From contig JBIKVN010000007.1 of the NCBI GenBank assembly GCA_044356865.1, positions 1 to 32,165 on the forward strand: a stretch of 32,165 nt of DNA, read 5' to 3'. Every line of letters starts with the position of its first letter. The first letter of the stretch is position 1. Below are positions 7,285 to 16,300 of the stretch, in pieces. A program made the translations under genes and the position numbers. The notes beneath the pieces are model-generated. The model was not told where the DNA came from. It saw nothing but the letters and a program-made list of their open reading frames with translations, and ran no database searches. This stretch comes from JBEIUL01 sp044356865. GTDB lineage: Bacteria; Planctomycetota; Phycisphaerae; Phycisphaerales; SM1A02.

Positions 7285-7598
7285 TGATCAAGGTCCTCCA
7301 GACCGAAGTCTTCCGACTCTGGCTCGAACGGTTGCGTGACCGCCGCGCTCGCGTGCGGATCGCCGCCCGGATCGTGGCCGTGCAGGAGGGTCACTTCGGC
7401 GACTGGAAGGCCATCGACCGCGCCGTCTCCGAGCTGCGCGTGCACGTCGGAGCCGGGTATCGCATCTACTTCACGCGGCGAGGCGACACGCTCGTCATCC
7501 TGCTCGCCGGAGGCGACAAGCGATCGCAGCGGCGCGACATCGAGACGGCACGACGCCTCGCAGCGGAACTCCGTGACCCCAAGGAGCCAGGACCATGA
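7284..7598 (+). CDS. Type II toxin, RelE/HigB-like (HI1419 family)
   Basis: 104 aa. Proteins of this family are predicted ribosome-dependent mRNA interferases neutralised by the partner antitoxin. Visible family pattern: FRLWLERLRDRRARVRIAARI, GHFGDWKAIDRAVSELRVHVGAGYRIYF, TLVILLAGGDKRSQRRDIETARRLAAEL. The GTG start at 7284 coincides with the predicted transcription start, and no Shine-Dalgarno sequence is present. The TGA overlaps the antitoxin ATG (ATGA). Toxin-first order is normal for this subfamily. The protein has normal length and no visible damage, in contrast to the broken recombinases immediately upstream. Confidence 0.9.
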   Translation: MIKVLQTEVFRLWLERLRDRRARVRIAARIVAVQEGHFGDWKAIDRAVSELRVHVGAGYRIYFTRRGDTLVILLAGGDKRSQRRDIETARRLAAELRDPKEPGP

Positions 7599-7951
7599 CT
7601 TCGAAGCAGCGCACCAGTACCCCCAAGCGGTCGCCCCCCCGTGCCCGATCCGCCGCGAAGCCCCGCAACGATGCGAAGCTGTCCGCCTTCGACGCGGCCA
7701 AGTACCTCGACTCCGACGAGGCGGTGGCGGAGTTCATCGATGCCGCGCTCGAGACGGGGGACCCCGCGGTGCTCATCCGTGCGCTCGGTGACGTGGCCCG
7801 GGCCCAAGGCATGGCGAAGGTCGCCAAGCGCTCGGGACTCGGTCGAGAGAGCCTGTACAAGGCACTTCAGCCCGCGTCCCACCCCCGGCTGGAGACGATC
7901 ATGCGCGTCGCGCAGGCGCTCGGCATCCGGCTGCATGCGTCGGCAGCGTGA
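7595..7951 (+). CDS. Type II antitoxin, HTH (HI1420/HigA-like addiction module antidote)
   Basis: 118 aa. The core from about residue 28 follows the family closely: KLSAFDAAKYLDSDEAVAEFIDAALETGD, VLIRALGDVARAQGMAKVAKRSGLGRESLYKAL, HPRLETIMRVAQALGIRL. The helix-turn-helix lies at about residues 71-90. It should bind and neutralise the toxin and repress the operon through the palindrome at 7259. Ahead of the core is an unusual 27-residue basic, Ser/Pro/Arg-rich extension (TSKQRTSTPKRSPPRARSAAK) that the short family members lack. It could add DNA affinity, or the true start could be internal, although the ATGA overlap favours the long form. Confidence 0.9.
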   Translation: MTSKQRTSTPKRSPPRARSAAKPRNDAKLSAFDAAKYLDSDEAVAEFIDAALETGDPAVLIRALGDVARAQGMAKVAKRSGLGRESLYKALQPASHPRLETIMRVAQALGIRLHASAA

Positions 7952-8017
7952 ATTGAGATGCCTCGTCATCGAGCGCCGGAAGTCTCGCTCGCAAACTCCC
8001 GAATTCGCCTGTCATGT

Positions 8018-8033
8018 CCGCACGCATGTGCGG
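8018..8033. repeat. Hairpin between antitoxin and next gene
   Basis: CCGCAC-GCAT-GTGCGG, 67 bp after the antitoxin stop and 66 bp before the next start. It may attenuate or end the toxin-antitoxin transcript or be an operator for the next gene. There is no T-run. Confidence 0.35.
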
Positions 8034-8098
8034 TAACCCGCCGCCCCGAGAGGCGAGCCGCGGTTCGGTCTCGCCGCCGGGCAACCCGGAGCCGCCGC

Positions 8099-9181
8099 AT
8101 GCACACCCCGAACACCATCGCCCTTGACGCCCTCGCTTCCCCGCCGGAGACGCCCATGATGCCCGCCGTGCCATCGACCGACGCGCGAGCGCGGCCGGCG
8201 CGATCCCGCCTGCCTCGCCCGGAACCGGGAAAGATCCACGGCCCGTTCGAACCCACGGAAGGCATCGTCCTTGGACCGACCTCGCGGCGCTGGATCCGCA
8301 AGGACCTCCGCCGCGACCTGCTTCAACTCGAGCGGGCCGCGACGCTTCTCGACGACGGCCAAGTCCGGTCCGCGCTCAATCATCTCCTTGCCGATTCCGA
8401 AGGGCCCTTGCCGGCGCTTCTCGCCCGCCGGTCGGGCATCGACTTCCTGCTTGCCCTCGACGGCATCGAGGTCTGGACTCCCGAGGGATCGGGACGCGAT
8501 CCGCAGCGCCGGGCCTGGATCCGGTTCCGCGAGGGCGAGGAGGCGGATACGCAGCTCCTCATCGAGCGGGCCTGGTCGTCGCTCGTGATGGCGGCGTGGC
8601 GTGAACGGAGGAAGGATGCGAAGGCGGCCGGGCTCCGCTCGCCCAAGGCACCGTTCCTGCCCGTGTGGATCGAGGGCGATGACGGCAAGCCCGCCGAGAC
8701 GCTGCTCGTGAGGGAAGGCGCGTCGTGGGGCAGCCTGGTCTACTCGACGCCCTCGAAAGCGAAGGAGATCCACCGCATCAACAAGGCGATCTCGAAGTCG
8801 AAAACTTGGGAGGAGTTCAAGCGCCGCATGCCACGGGACGAGTACCTCGAGTTGCTGCCCGAGATCATGCGTCACCTCGAGGAGGAGGGCGAGCTCCACT
8901 GGGACGAGGACGCGGGCGAGTCCATGCCCACCGAGCCGACCGGACGATTCAAGGCCGACATGATCCCGGGCTACGCGGACGGCGACTATCCACGCTGGCT
9001 GCAGACCACCATGCACCTCGACCTTCCCGACGAAATCGTTCGCGACTTCGGCTCCTGGGAGGACACCAAACTCAACGGCGATTTCCTCGAGATCAAGGTC
9101 GCCGACCGTCTCGCGGTCGGGCGACGTCTCGCCGCCCAGGGCATTCGCGTGCTCGACGGATCGCGACTGAGTTTCTCCTGA
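8099..9181 (+). CDS. Hypothetical protein, 360 aa, unrecognised
   Basis: I do not recognise a family. It has no signal peptide or membrane segment and looks soluble and cytoplasmic. After a Pro/Arg-rich start (to about residue 45) there is a folded region: GPTSRRWIRKDLRRDLLQLERAATLLDDGQVRSALNHLLAD, then LPALLARRSGIDFLLALDGIEVW, a charged middle, and a Trp-rich end (DGDYPRWLQTTMHLDLPDEIVRDFGSWEDTKLNGDFLEI...). Tryptophan and charged residues are frequent. The start at 8099 is preferred over the open frame from 7958 because GGAG (8088-8091) lies 7 nt upstream and the 47 earlier residues are very Arg-rich. It sits between the toxin-antitoxin pair and a membrane protein and may be cargo of the same accessory segment. 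Confidence 0.75.
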   Translation: MHTPNTIALDALASPPETPMMPAVPSTDARARPARSRLPRPEPGKIHGPFEPTEGIVLGPTSRRWIRKDLRRDLLQLERAATLLDDGQVRSALNHLLADSEGPLPALLARRSGIDFLLALDGIEVWTPEGSGRDPQRRAWIRFREGEEADTQLLIERAWSSLVMAAWRERRKDAKAAGLRSPKAPFLPVWIEGDDGKPAETLLVREGASWGSLVYSTPSKAKEIHRINKAISKSKTWEEFKRRMPRDEYLELLPEIMRHLEEEGELHWDEDAGESMPTEPTGRFKADMIPGYADGDYPRWLQTTMHLDLPDEIVRDFGSWEDTKLNGDFLEIKVADRLAVGRRLAAQGIRVLDGSRLSFS

Positions 9182-9262
9182 CGGCGGACCGACCTGCGTC
9201 CCGCGGCCGAACGGCACGGACCTCCACCCGATCCGAATCCGTTTCCGCCGCGGGGCGATTCC

Positions 9263-9712
9263 ATGCCCATGCAAAGCCCCACAGACGACCGGGCCGCCCG
9301 ATCGGCCTCGGTTTCACCCGCCTGGATGCGCCGCTGGCTCCTCGCCGCCGGGATCTACAACCTCGCGTGGGGAGCGTTCGTCGTCCTGCTGCCCGACGCG
9401 CTCTTCCGCGCCGTCGGCATGGAGCCGCTTGCCGGCCCCGGCCGCGGCATCTGGCAATGCCTCGGCATGGTGATCGGCGTCTACGGCATCGGCTACCTCG
9501 CGGCGAGCCGCGATCCGCTGCGGCACTGGCCGATCGTCCTCGTCGGCCTCCTCGGCAAGATCTTCGGGCCGATCGGCTTCGTTTGGACGGCCTCCCGCGG
9601 CGAGATCCCGTGGGGCTTCGGGGCGACGATCCTCACGAACGACCTCGTGTGGTGGGTGCCGTTCGCGATCATGCTCAAGCGCGGGATCGAACGCGACCGG
9701 CGAGATCGCTAA
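9263..9712 (+). CDS. Four-helix conserved membrane protein
   Basis: 149 aa with four hydrophobic segments: about 22-44 (WLLAAGIYNLAWGAFVVLL), 64-81 (IWQCLGMVIGVYGIGYLA), 88-108 (HWPIVLVGLLGKIFGPIGFVW) and 117-136 (GATILTNDLVWWVPFAIML). Motifs such as LGMVIGVYGIGY, DPLRHWPIVLVGLLGKIFGPIGF and LTNDLVWWVPF are, from memory, shared by a conserved small membrane family often labelled alkyl hydroperoxide reductase in databases. There is no peroxidase cysteine here, so that label should not be used. Function unknown. Its stop is 9 bp from the converging haloperoxidase gene. Confidence 0.8.
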   Translation: MPMQSPTDDRAARSASVSPAWMRRWLLAAGIYNLAWGAFVVLLPDALFRAVGMEPLAGPGRGIWQCLGMVIGVYGIGYLAASRDPLRHWPIVLVGLLGKIFGPIGFVWTASRGEIPWGFGATILTNDLVWWVPFAIMLKRGIERDRRDR

Positions 9713-9721
9713 TCCTGTTCC

Positions 9722-12376
9722 TCAGCCCCACGGCCCCCACGCCGCAAGCAGGACCGTCAGGTCCTCGACCCCGACCGAACCGCTGCCGTCGAGGTCCTGT
9801 CCGGGCGACGCACCGCCCCAGCCGGCGAGGAGGCTTGCGAGGTCGGTCGGCCCGACCTGGCCGTCACCGTCGAGATCGGGCGAGACCGCAAGACCCCGGA
9901 AGAGCGCGAACGCCCGCCCGGCGGCCCGGATCCCGACCCGCGAGCCGGCGGTCCGGCCCGGCAGGTCATCCGCCCGCGGATGGATGCCTCCGAAGATCCT
10001 CGACACGCCCGCATCGTCGGCGGCGTCGTAGTAGGTCGCGTACTCGAGCTCGAGGTCCACGGACGGCCCCTTCTCGAACGCGAGCGAACCCGCGGGCACG
10101 ACCTCGCGGTGGATGCCGCCCGGGAAGTACGGGCTTCCGGTGAACCGGGCGAGCGTCTCGGCCGAGGCGCGGCTGAAGGTCGCGTGCCCCGACACGTAGC
10201 CGGGAAAGGGCGGCGTCACGAAGTTCGACGCCTGATACGGCATCCAGCGGTCGGCCAGCATCCAGCCGACGCCATGCAGCTGGTTTCGCGGGTTGTCGGG
10301 TCCGACCGCGGCCGCCCCGAGATAGACCCCGACGCCGGTCGTGCCCCGCCGCAAGCCCACCGCGTCGACGACCGAGGTCCAGGGCGCGAAGTCGAGCGTG
10401 CCGTCCTCGAACCAGTCGAGGTCCTGCCCGAGATAGCCGTTGAAGCCCGCGACGAGGGCGTGGGTGCAGGTCCCGATCTGCCGGAAGGTGAACGGGCGGG
10501 TCGCGTCGGCGGTTCCGAGCGAGAAGCCCGGCTTCGCGACGACGAGCAGCCCGTCGGGACCGAGGTTGAGCCCGGCGAGGCTGATCGCGACCTGGATCCG
10601 CCCCTTCGGATCGGGCACCTTGGTCTGCACCTCGTCGCCGATGACGAGGTAGGTGAGTCCCGCGAGCGAGGCGTTCGGCGGCCCGGCGATCTCGAGGTAC
10701 TGGTCGCGATCGTTCCCGGTCTGGTCGATGCGGATCTCGTTGATGCGGACCTGCGACGGAAGCGCGGCCTGCCCGGGATTGGCCGAGCCGGGCGAGTCGT
10801 GGGTCCCGAGCGCGAACCCGCCGATCGTCCACGCCTGCGACGGACCCGAGCGGTAGACATGACCCGGCAGCGGACCGGTCACCGTCGAGCCGGTGGTGCC
10901 GCCGGCGTTGAATCCGCCGAGCCAGCCCCGCACCGCGACCTTCCCGACGTGCCGGTTCACGCCGATCGGCTCGCCGCTCGGCGTCTTGTAGACGAGCTCG
11001 GGGAAATCCTCGAACCGCCCGCCCGGCGCGACATCGGCCTCGGTCACCAGCTCGATCAGGCCCGGCACCAGCGGAAGGCCGAGCGGGTGGTAGTTCGGCA
11101 GCGAGGCAGAACTCGACTGGCCCAGCTCGGCCATGAAGCGGATCGTCGAGATGGGCCGGGCCGAGTCGTAGTGGCCCTTCATGCCCCAGGCGGAGATTGC
11201 CGCATCGTGGTTGGCACCGGACAACGCGAGATAGAGCTTGACATCCCACTCGAGGCGATCGAGTTCGGGGCCGTCGCCCCCGATCCTCCGCTCGAGCTCG
11301 GGGGAGTCCGACACCTCGTTCGCGAGGACATGCCAATGCCCGGGCGGTGTCTCGGAGTCGGGGCCGTCGGCCCAATGCTCGGCGATCGCCCGCCCGTAGT
11401 CGGCGAGCGGGACGGGATTCGACGGGTAGGGCCGGCCGGTGAACGGGTTCACCGGATGCCCCGGCATGAGGTAACTGCCGAGCGGCGAGTTGCGGTAGAC
11501 CGAAAGCCCGAGGTCGATCGTCTCGCCCGCCGACGGGTCGAGCGCCGCGTTCCGGGCGATGAGGTCGACCGCGTCGGCGACGCACGCGGCGGTGCCGAAG
11601 GCCGGCGGCGGCCCCTGGTCGAAGGCGATCCCGTTGGCCGGGTTCCGGTCGGCCGGCGCGAGCGAGAACGGCGTCACCGCGTTCCAGTGCGGCCCGATCG
11701 CCGACTGGATCGCCGCCCCCACCACCTCGCCGTTCTGCAGGACGAGAAAGTCGAAGGCGAGCGGCTGCCAGCGGCTGGCGTTCACCAGGACGCAGCCGGG
11801 GATCTTGAACGGCATCGCCGAGTTGACCGGCACGTAGCCGTTGTTCGGGGCGTAGTTGCCCGGCTCGTTCGAACCGTCGGCCAGCCCCGCGGCGAGCACC
11901 GCGGCGGCGATCCGGTTCCCGATCGCGGCCGGCGAGGAACCGACGGTCGAGGTGAAGAGGCGGTCATAGCCGAGGGCGAGAAAGAGCGCATCGAGATTCG
12001 CCTGGATCTGGCTGACGTTCGGGCCGTTGCCGGCGACGAAGCGGGCCTTCAGCACGCGATAGGCCGCGTAGCTGATCGCGGTGCGACGGGCGCCGGCCGG
12101 ATCGGCCGCGGCGTACTTCTCGCGCACGAACACGCCCCGGGCCGTCGGGTCGTAGACCGCCCAGGCGTCGTACATCGCCGCCGAGAGATGGTAGAGGTTG
12201 CGGGCGTGCACCGGCGGCCGCGGCGTCGCGAGGCGTATCGCCTGCAGCGCCTCCTCGTCCCACTGGCGGGCAATCGACCAGGTGGGATTCACGCCGCCGG
12301 CGTCGAGGGGCGAGGCCAGGGCAAGGGCCAGACCGAGCGTGGCGATTCGTCGAGCGTTCATGGCGCGGGCCTGCAT
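9722..12376 (-). CDS. Vanadium-dependent haloperoxidase family protein with dockerin-like C-terminus
   Basis: 884 aa, exported (signal MNARRIATLGLALALASPLDA within residues 6-26). The vanadate site is complete by comparison with Curvularia chloroperoxidase. Lys400 and Arg407 lie in GMKGHYDSARP with the classical 7-residue spacing. Ser729-Gly730-His731 lie in YVSGHATFSRA. Arg793 and His799 lie in SRIFGGIHPRADD with the classical 6-residue spacing. The enzyme should oxidise halide with peroxide or, alternatively, act as a related acid phosphatase. Between the first and second motif sits a long insertion. Its part at about 543-673 (VRINEIRIDQTGNDRDQYLEIAG...) resembles a lamin-tail domain. Two dockerin-like repeats close the protein (about 834-854 and 861-881). 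It is third gene of the operon and starts 5 bp after the preceding stop codon. ATG 12376 is chosen (GGGGA upstream); 12361 is an alternative. Confidence 0.9.
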   Translation of the reverse strand: MQARAMNARRIATLGLALALASPLDAGGVNPTWSIARQWDEEALQAIRLATPRPPVHARNLYHLSAAMYDAWAVYDPTARGVFVREKYAAADPAGARRTAISYAAYRVLKARFVAGNGPNVSQIQANLDALFLALGYDRLFTSTVGSSPAAIGNRIAAAVLAAGLADGSNEPGNYAPNNGYVPVNSAMPFKIPGCVLVNASRWQPLAFDFLVLQNGEVVGAAIQSAIGPHWNAVTPFSLAPADRNPANGIAFDQGPPPAFGTAACVADAVDLIARNAALDPSAGETIDLGLSVYRNSPLGSYLMPGHPVNPFTGRPYPSNPVPLADYGRAIAEHWADGPDSETPPGHWHVLANEVSDSPELERRIGGDGPELDRLEWDVKLYLALSGANHDAAISAWGMKGHYDSARPISTIRFMAELGQSSSASLPNYHPLGLPLVPGLIELVTEADVAPGGRFEDFPELVYKTPSGEPIGVNRHVGKVAVRGWLGGFNAGGTTGSTVTGPLPGHVYRSGPSQAWTIGGFALGTHDSPGSANPGQAALPSQVRINEIRIDQTGNDRDQYLEIAGPPNASLAGLTYLVIGDEVQTKVPDPKGRIQVAISLAGLNLGPDGLLVVAKPGFSLGTADATRPFTFRQIGTCTHALVAGFNGYLGQDLDWFEDGTLDFAPWTSVVDAVGLRRGTTGVGVYLGAAAVGPDNPRNQLHGVGWMLADRWMPYQASNFVTPPFPGYVSGHATFSRASAETLARFTGSPYFPGGIHREVVPAGSLAFEKGPSVDLELEYATYYDAADDAGVSRIFGGIHPRADDLPGRTAGSRVGIRAAGRAFALFRGLAVSPDLDGDGQVGPTDLASLLAGWGGASPGQDLDGSGSVGVEDLTVLLAAWGPWG

Positions 12377-12380
12377 GGCT

Positions 12381-13313
12381 TCATCCCCAATCGGCGAGCA
12401 ACTGCGCAAGATCGCTTCCATCGACGTCCCGGTCGCAGTCGAGGTCGGCCGGGCAGGGGCCGTCGGGGCAGGGTCCCCACGCGCTGAGGCACTCGGCAAG
12501 GTCCACGCCGTCCACCACGCCGTCTCCATCGAGGTCACCCGTGCGGGCGGCGGGAACGCCCACGCTGATCCGCGCGAGGCAGGTCGAGAAGTTCACCCCC
12601 TGACCGCTTCCGCTCGCCAGCGCCGTCGCCGGCCCGAACCGGACCTCGAAGATCCCCGAGGCGTTCGCGCTCGCGGCGAAGGTCACCACGCCGAGCGAGT
12701 CGTTCAGGTCGGGCACCGCAACCACCGTCGCCCCGTTCGCGGTGTTCGCGTTGAGGAACACCCCGCCCGTCGACCACGGCAGGATCACGCTGAACACCGG
12801 GTCGAGCGGCGGGGCCGACGGCGCCGCGAGGATCAGGTGGTGCGGCGGGTCGAAGGTCGTCTGCGAGACCACCGCCGAGACCGTACCGGTCGCCCCCGCA
12901 AGCGGCACCGCGCGGATCGCGGCCGAGTAGCCGAACAGCGGCGTCTCGTTGTTCACGAGCCGCAGCCGCAGCGAGACCTGACCGCCCGGCGCGACCTCGA
13001 CGCTCCGCTCCTCGACGAGGATCACCTCGGCGAGGCCGCCCGCCACCCCGCCGTCGGCGGGTTCGCCGCCCCGGAAGAGGAACACGTCGCGGGCATCGAT
13101 GCAGCCGCTGCGGTCGAGGTCGAGCCTCGCGCGATACCCCGGATCGCCCTCGCACGAGCCGAGGGCGGCACGCAGCGACCCCTCCGGCGAGCGGTCCACG
13201 CTCGCCGTGGCGGAAGGAGGCGGCGCGGCCTTCGACGCGCCGATCGAGAGCATCGCAGGAAGAGACACCGTCACGAGCATCCACCGTCCGCACCGATTGC
13301 GTTCCGTACTCAT
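12381..13313 (-). CDS. Secreted protein with possible cohesin-like region and dockerin-like repeats
   Basis: 310 aa, exported (about residues 1-29, MSTERNRCGRWMLVTVSLPA...). A single Asp-rich loop lies near 64-77 (DLDRSGCIDARDVF). The middle (about 90-250) is strand-rich: VEVAPGGQVSLRLRLVNNETPLFGYSAAIRA, then a long beta region ending GIFEVRFGPATAL...CLARISV. The opening pattern, G-x-x-V plus a G-Y/strand pairing, recalls cohesin or similar carbohydrate-module folds, but I cannot confirm that by reading. Two dockerin-like repeats end the protein (DLDGDGVVDGVDLAECLSAWG and DLDCDRDVDGSDLAQLLADWG, the last residue being the C-terminus). The ATG overlaps the stop of the giant gene (ATGA), and the next gene starts 5 bp after its stop codon. 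The role is probably structural or scaffolding in the same surface complex. Confidence 0.82.
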   Translation of the reverse strand: MSTERNRCGRWMLVTVSLPAMLSIGASKAAPPPSATASVDRSPEGSLRAALGSCEGDPGYRARLDLDRSGCIDARDVFLFRGGEPADGGVAGGLAEVILVEERSVEVAPGGQVSLRLRLVNNETPLFGYSAAIRAVPLAGATGTVSAVVSQTTFDPPHHLILAAPSAPPLDPVFSVILPWSTGGVFLNANTANGATVVAVPDLNDSLGVVTFAASANASGIFEVRFGPATALASGSGQGVNFSTCLARISVGVPAARTGDLDGDGVVDGVDLAECLSAWGPCPDGPCPADLDCDRDVDGSDLAQLLADWG

Positions 13314-16300
13314 TGCACCACCGTCACCTTTCCGCCGCCGAAGGCGACGCATGCCGGTCCCCGGTCGCTCGCGATCGACAGGTCGAGCGACCCGTCGCCG
13401 TCCACATCCCCGATCTCGACGAGGTGCGCGTCGAGCTCCGAGCCGCACAGGATCGGCGAGCCGAGATGCCCGTCGCCCCGGTCGAGCCAGAGCAGCGCCA
13501 CCGAGCCCGTGCCCAGACGGACCCGCTGGATGAGGTCCAGGTCGCCGTCGCGATCGACGTCGACACGACCGGGCACGACGCCCTCGGCCTCGAGCCCGTC
13601 GGCCGCAGCAAGCCCATCCACGGTCGTGCACGGGTGGAGATCGGGCAGGGGATCCGCGTCGAACTCGGCGAACCCCGCCGCCACCGCGCCCGACGGCTCG
13701 TGGCGATAGGAACCGATGATCCGCAACCCACCCGCCTCGCCGCCCACGGTGCCGGCGTTGACGGTCGGGGCGTCGACCGAGCCCCCGCCCACCAGCGAAC
13801 CGGATCCGCAGATCCCGACCAGCGGGGCGCGGAGGTAGGCGTCGTTGGCCAGCACCAGCCGCGCCTCGCCCGCACAGCCGATCGCGAGCTCGTAGGGATG
13901 CAGCCACGCCCCCCCGTCGACCTCGATCGTGCCCGCGAGCCACGCGAAGACGGCGCCGTCCTCGATGATCAGGTTGGAAACCGTCAGGGACGCTTCGGGG
14001 TGCTCGACCCGGATCGTCGATCCCGCCAGCGCCGTGAGCGTGCCGAATCGCAACGACTCGGCGCCGAGGACGAGGGACTCGCCCTTCCTCAGAATGCGGT
14101 CGAGGGGCGCGGACGGTGCCGCGGACGGCCGCCTCAGCGCGGCCGCCACCGCAGGTCGGCTAGGCGGGGGCCCGTCGGTGGTGAGGGGGACGCAGCCCCA
14201 CTTGGCGATGCCAATCGAAGCAACACCGCCGGCTGAAGTAAAGTTACCCCCAACGAAAAGACGAGGAAGGAAGCCCTCCGGAAAGGAAACTAGAACATCA
14301 ACCTCTGGAAGCATCCCGGATGAAAAGGGGGAACCGCTCAAGGCCATCCCGCTTGCGAATGCACTCCATCCCGCACCGTCCCATCGCGCTATGCGGCTCG
14401 TCGAGAGGCCGCCCGCCGAAGTGAATCGACCGCCCGCGTAGAGCGCCTTCCCGCCGCCGAGGCCGTCGTCGAAGACGGTCAGGGCGCGGACAAGGTCGTT
14501 CACCCCGTTCGCGGACCCGGTGCCGAGGCTCGACCAAGAGGTGCCGTTCCACCGCGCGATTCGGTTCGCCTGTACTGTGCCGCCGGCCGCCGAGGTGAAG
14601 TCACCGCCCGCGTAGAGCGCCTCCCCGCCGCCGGAGCCGTCGTCGAAGACGGTCAGGGCGCGGACCGTGGGTGAACTCACCCCGCCCACCCCGTTCGCGG
14701 CGCCGGTGCCGAGGCTCGACCAAGAGGCGCCGTTCCACCGCGCGATTCGGTTCGCCTGTACGGTGCCGCCGGCCGCCGAGGTGAAGTCACCGCCCGCGTA
14801 GAGCGCCTCCCCGCCGCCGAGGCCGTCGTCGAAGACGGTCAGGGCGCGGACCGTGCTGCCCACCCCGTTCGCGGAGCCGGTGCCGAGGCCAGACCAGGAG
14901 GTGCCGTTCCACCGAGCGATACGGTTCGCAGTGACGCCGCCGGCCGTGGTGAACAGTCCGCCCGCGTAGAGCGCCGGCCCGCCGCCGAGGCCGTCGTCGA
15001 AGACGGTCAGGGCGTGGACCGTGTTGATCACCCCGTTCGCGGAGCCGGTGCCGAGGCTCGACCAGGAGGTGCCGTTCCACCGCGCAACGTTGTTCGCAGG
15101 CACGCCGCCGGCACTCGTGAACCTTCCGGCCACATAAAGAGCATTCCCAGTGCCGTCATTGAAAACTTTCATCGCGTTCACTCTTGTGCTGAACAACTGT
15201 CCGGAGTTTTGGAGTCCGCCTGCTACGGGATACCAAAGAGTCCCTGTCCACCGCGCGATCGAGAGGCAGGGAACTCCTCCGGCGCGACTGAACACCCCGC
15301 CCGCGTACAACTCCGGTCCAGCACCGGAGTCGAACACGGCAAGAGAACTCACCAGTACCTCCCAAGAGTTGTCTGGTACACTGAAGGGGAAACTTCCCGA
15401 AACACCGAGTGCCCCCATGAGCGGTCGCCAGCTATTCGCGTGCCACACCGCGATGCGACCTGCGTCGATGCCCCCCGCAGAATTAAAGTCTCCGACTGCG
15501 AAGAGCATCGGACCTTCGCCGAAATCCGCGTCTGCGAGTGAACTGACAAGGCTCGTGTCGGCGCCATACCCGCCGCTGAATCCGGTGCCGAGGGCCATCC
15601 ATGAACTCCCATTCCACTTTGCGATGCGGCTCGCCACGACATCTCCCGCATTTGCGAACCGACCGCAAGCGAACAGCGCGGCGCCGCTGCCGTCGTTAAA
15701 GACCCTTAACGCGGCCACCTCATTAAAGATTTCTCCGGTCATTCCACCGGCGAGTTGAGTCCACGCTGAACCGTTCCATCTCGCAATGCAATTCGCAACG
15801 ACGCCGCCCGCCGTGGTGAAAGAGCCGCCCGCGTACAGCGCCGGTCCGGTGCCGTCGTCGAACACCGTCAGGGCGGACACGCGGCCGTTCATGCCGCTCC
15901 CCAGCGTGCCCCACGAGGTGCCGTTCCATCTGGCAATCCGGTTCGCCGCGCCGCCCCCGGCCGTGGTGAAAGAGCCACCCGCGTACAGCGCCGGTCCGGT
16001 GCCGTCGTCGAACACTGCCAGGGCGGACACGTCGGTGTTCATGCCGCTCCCCAGAGCGCTCCACGAGATGCCGTTCCACCTGGCGATCCGGTTCGCAGCG
16101 ACGCCGCCGGCCGTGGTGAAGGCACCGCCCACAAACAGCGCTGGCCCGCTACCAGAGCCGTCGTCGAACACCGTCAGGGCGCGGACAGTGAAGTTCACCC
16201 CATTTGCAGCGCCCATCCCAAGACTCGACCATGAGGTGCCGTCCCACCGCGCGACTCGGTTCGCCGGCACACTCCCGCCGCCGGCGGAACCGAACTCGCC

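Larger units (their letters stand above)
6382..7287 (+). pseudogene. Large serine recombinase, frameshifted and truncated
   Basis: The first 168 codons encode a normal resolvase/invertase catalytic domain: AIYTRKSTEEG with the presumptive nucleophile Ser27, SLDAQRESAEAYI, DGGFSGG, VVYKVDRLSRSLMDF, FNTTHSMGRLTLNILLSFAQFEREIIGERIRDKLAA. Between about 6887 and 6900 the family reading frame moves by +1. In the new frame DAKWTGGRPVLGYDVD...LAVNAAEAERVRGIYD continues to about 7030, which is the start of the recombinase domain. The homology then stops. The original frame stays open to 7287 (301 codons), but its middle is out-of-frame translation (PIRRQVDRRQAGARLRRRP...). The large DNA-binding and zinc/coiled-coil parts (some 250-300 residues in full-length relatives) are gone. 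It cannot be a working integrase. Confidence 0.88.

Noticed and set aside
7958..8098. Extended start of the 360-aa protein at 7958
   Set aside because: The 47 additional residues are strongly Arg-rich and cover a hairpin. GGAG is correctly placed only before the ATG at 8099.
2155..9181. Possible genomic island integrated at the CAU tRNA
   Set aside because: The tRNA is followed by accessory-looking DNA, but I found no direct repeat of the tRNA 3' end further right. The recombinase is also of the serine type, which does not usually use tRNA sites.
9263..9712. Alkyl hydroperoxide reductase annotation for the four-helix protein
   Set aside because: The protein has no peroxidatic cysteine motif and consists of membrane helices; that label appears to be a propagated misannotation.
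9980..12487. Plus-strand open frame of about 835 codons opposite the haloperoxidase
   Set aside because: Shadow of a gene with clear vanadate ligands; Arg-rich and featureless.
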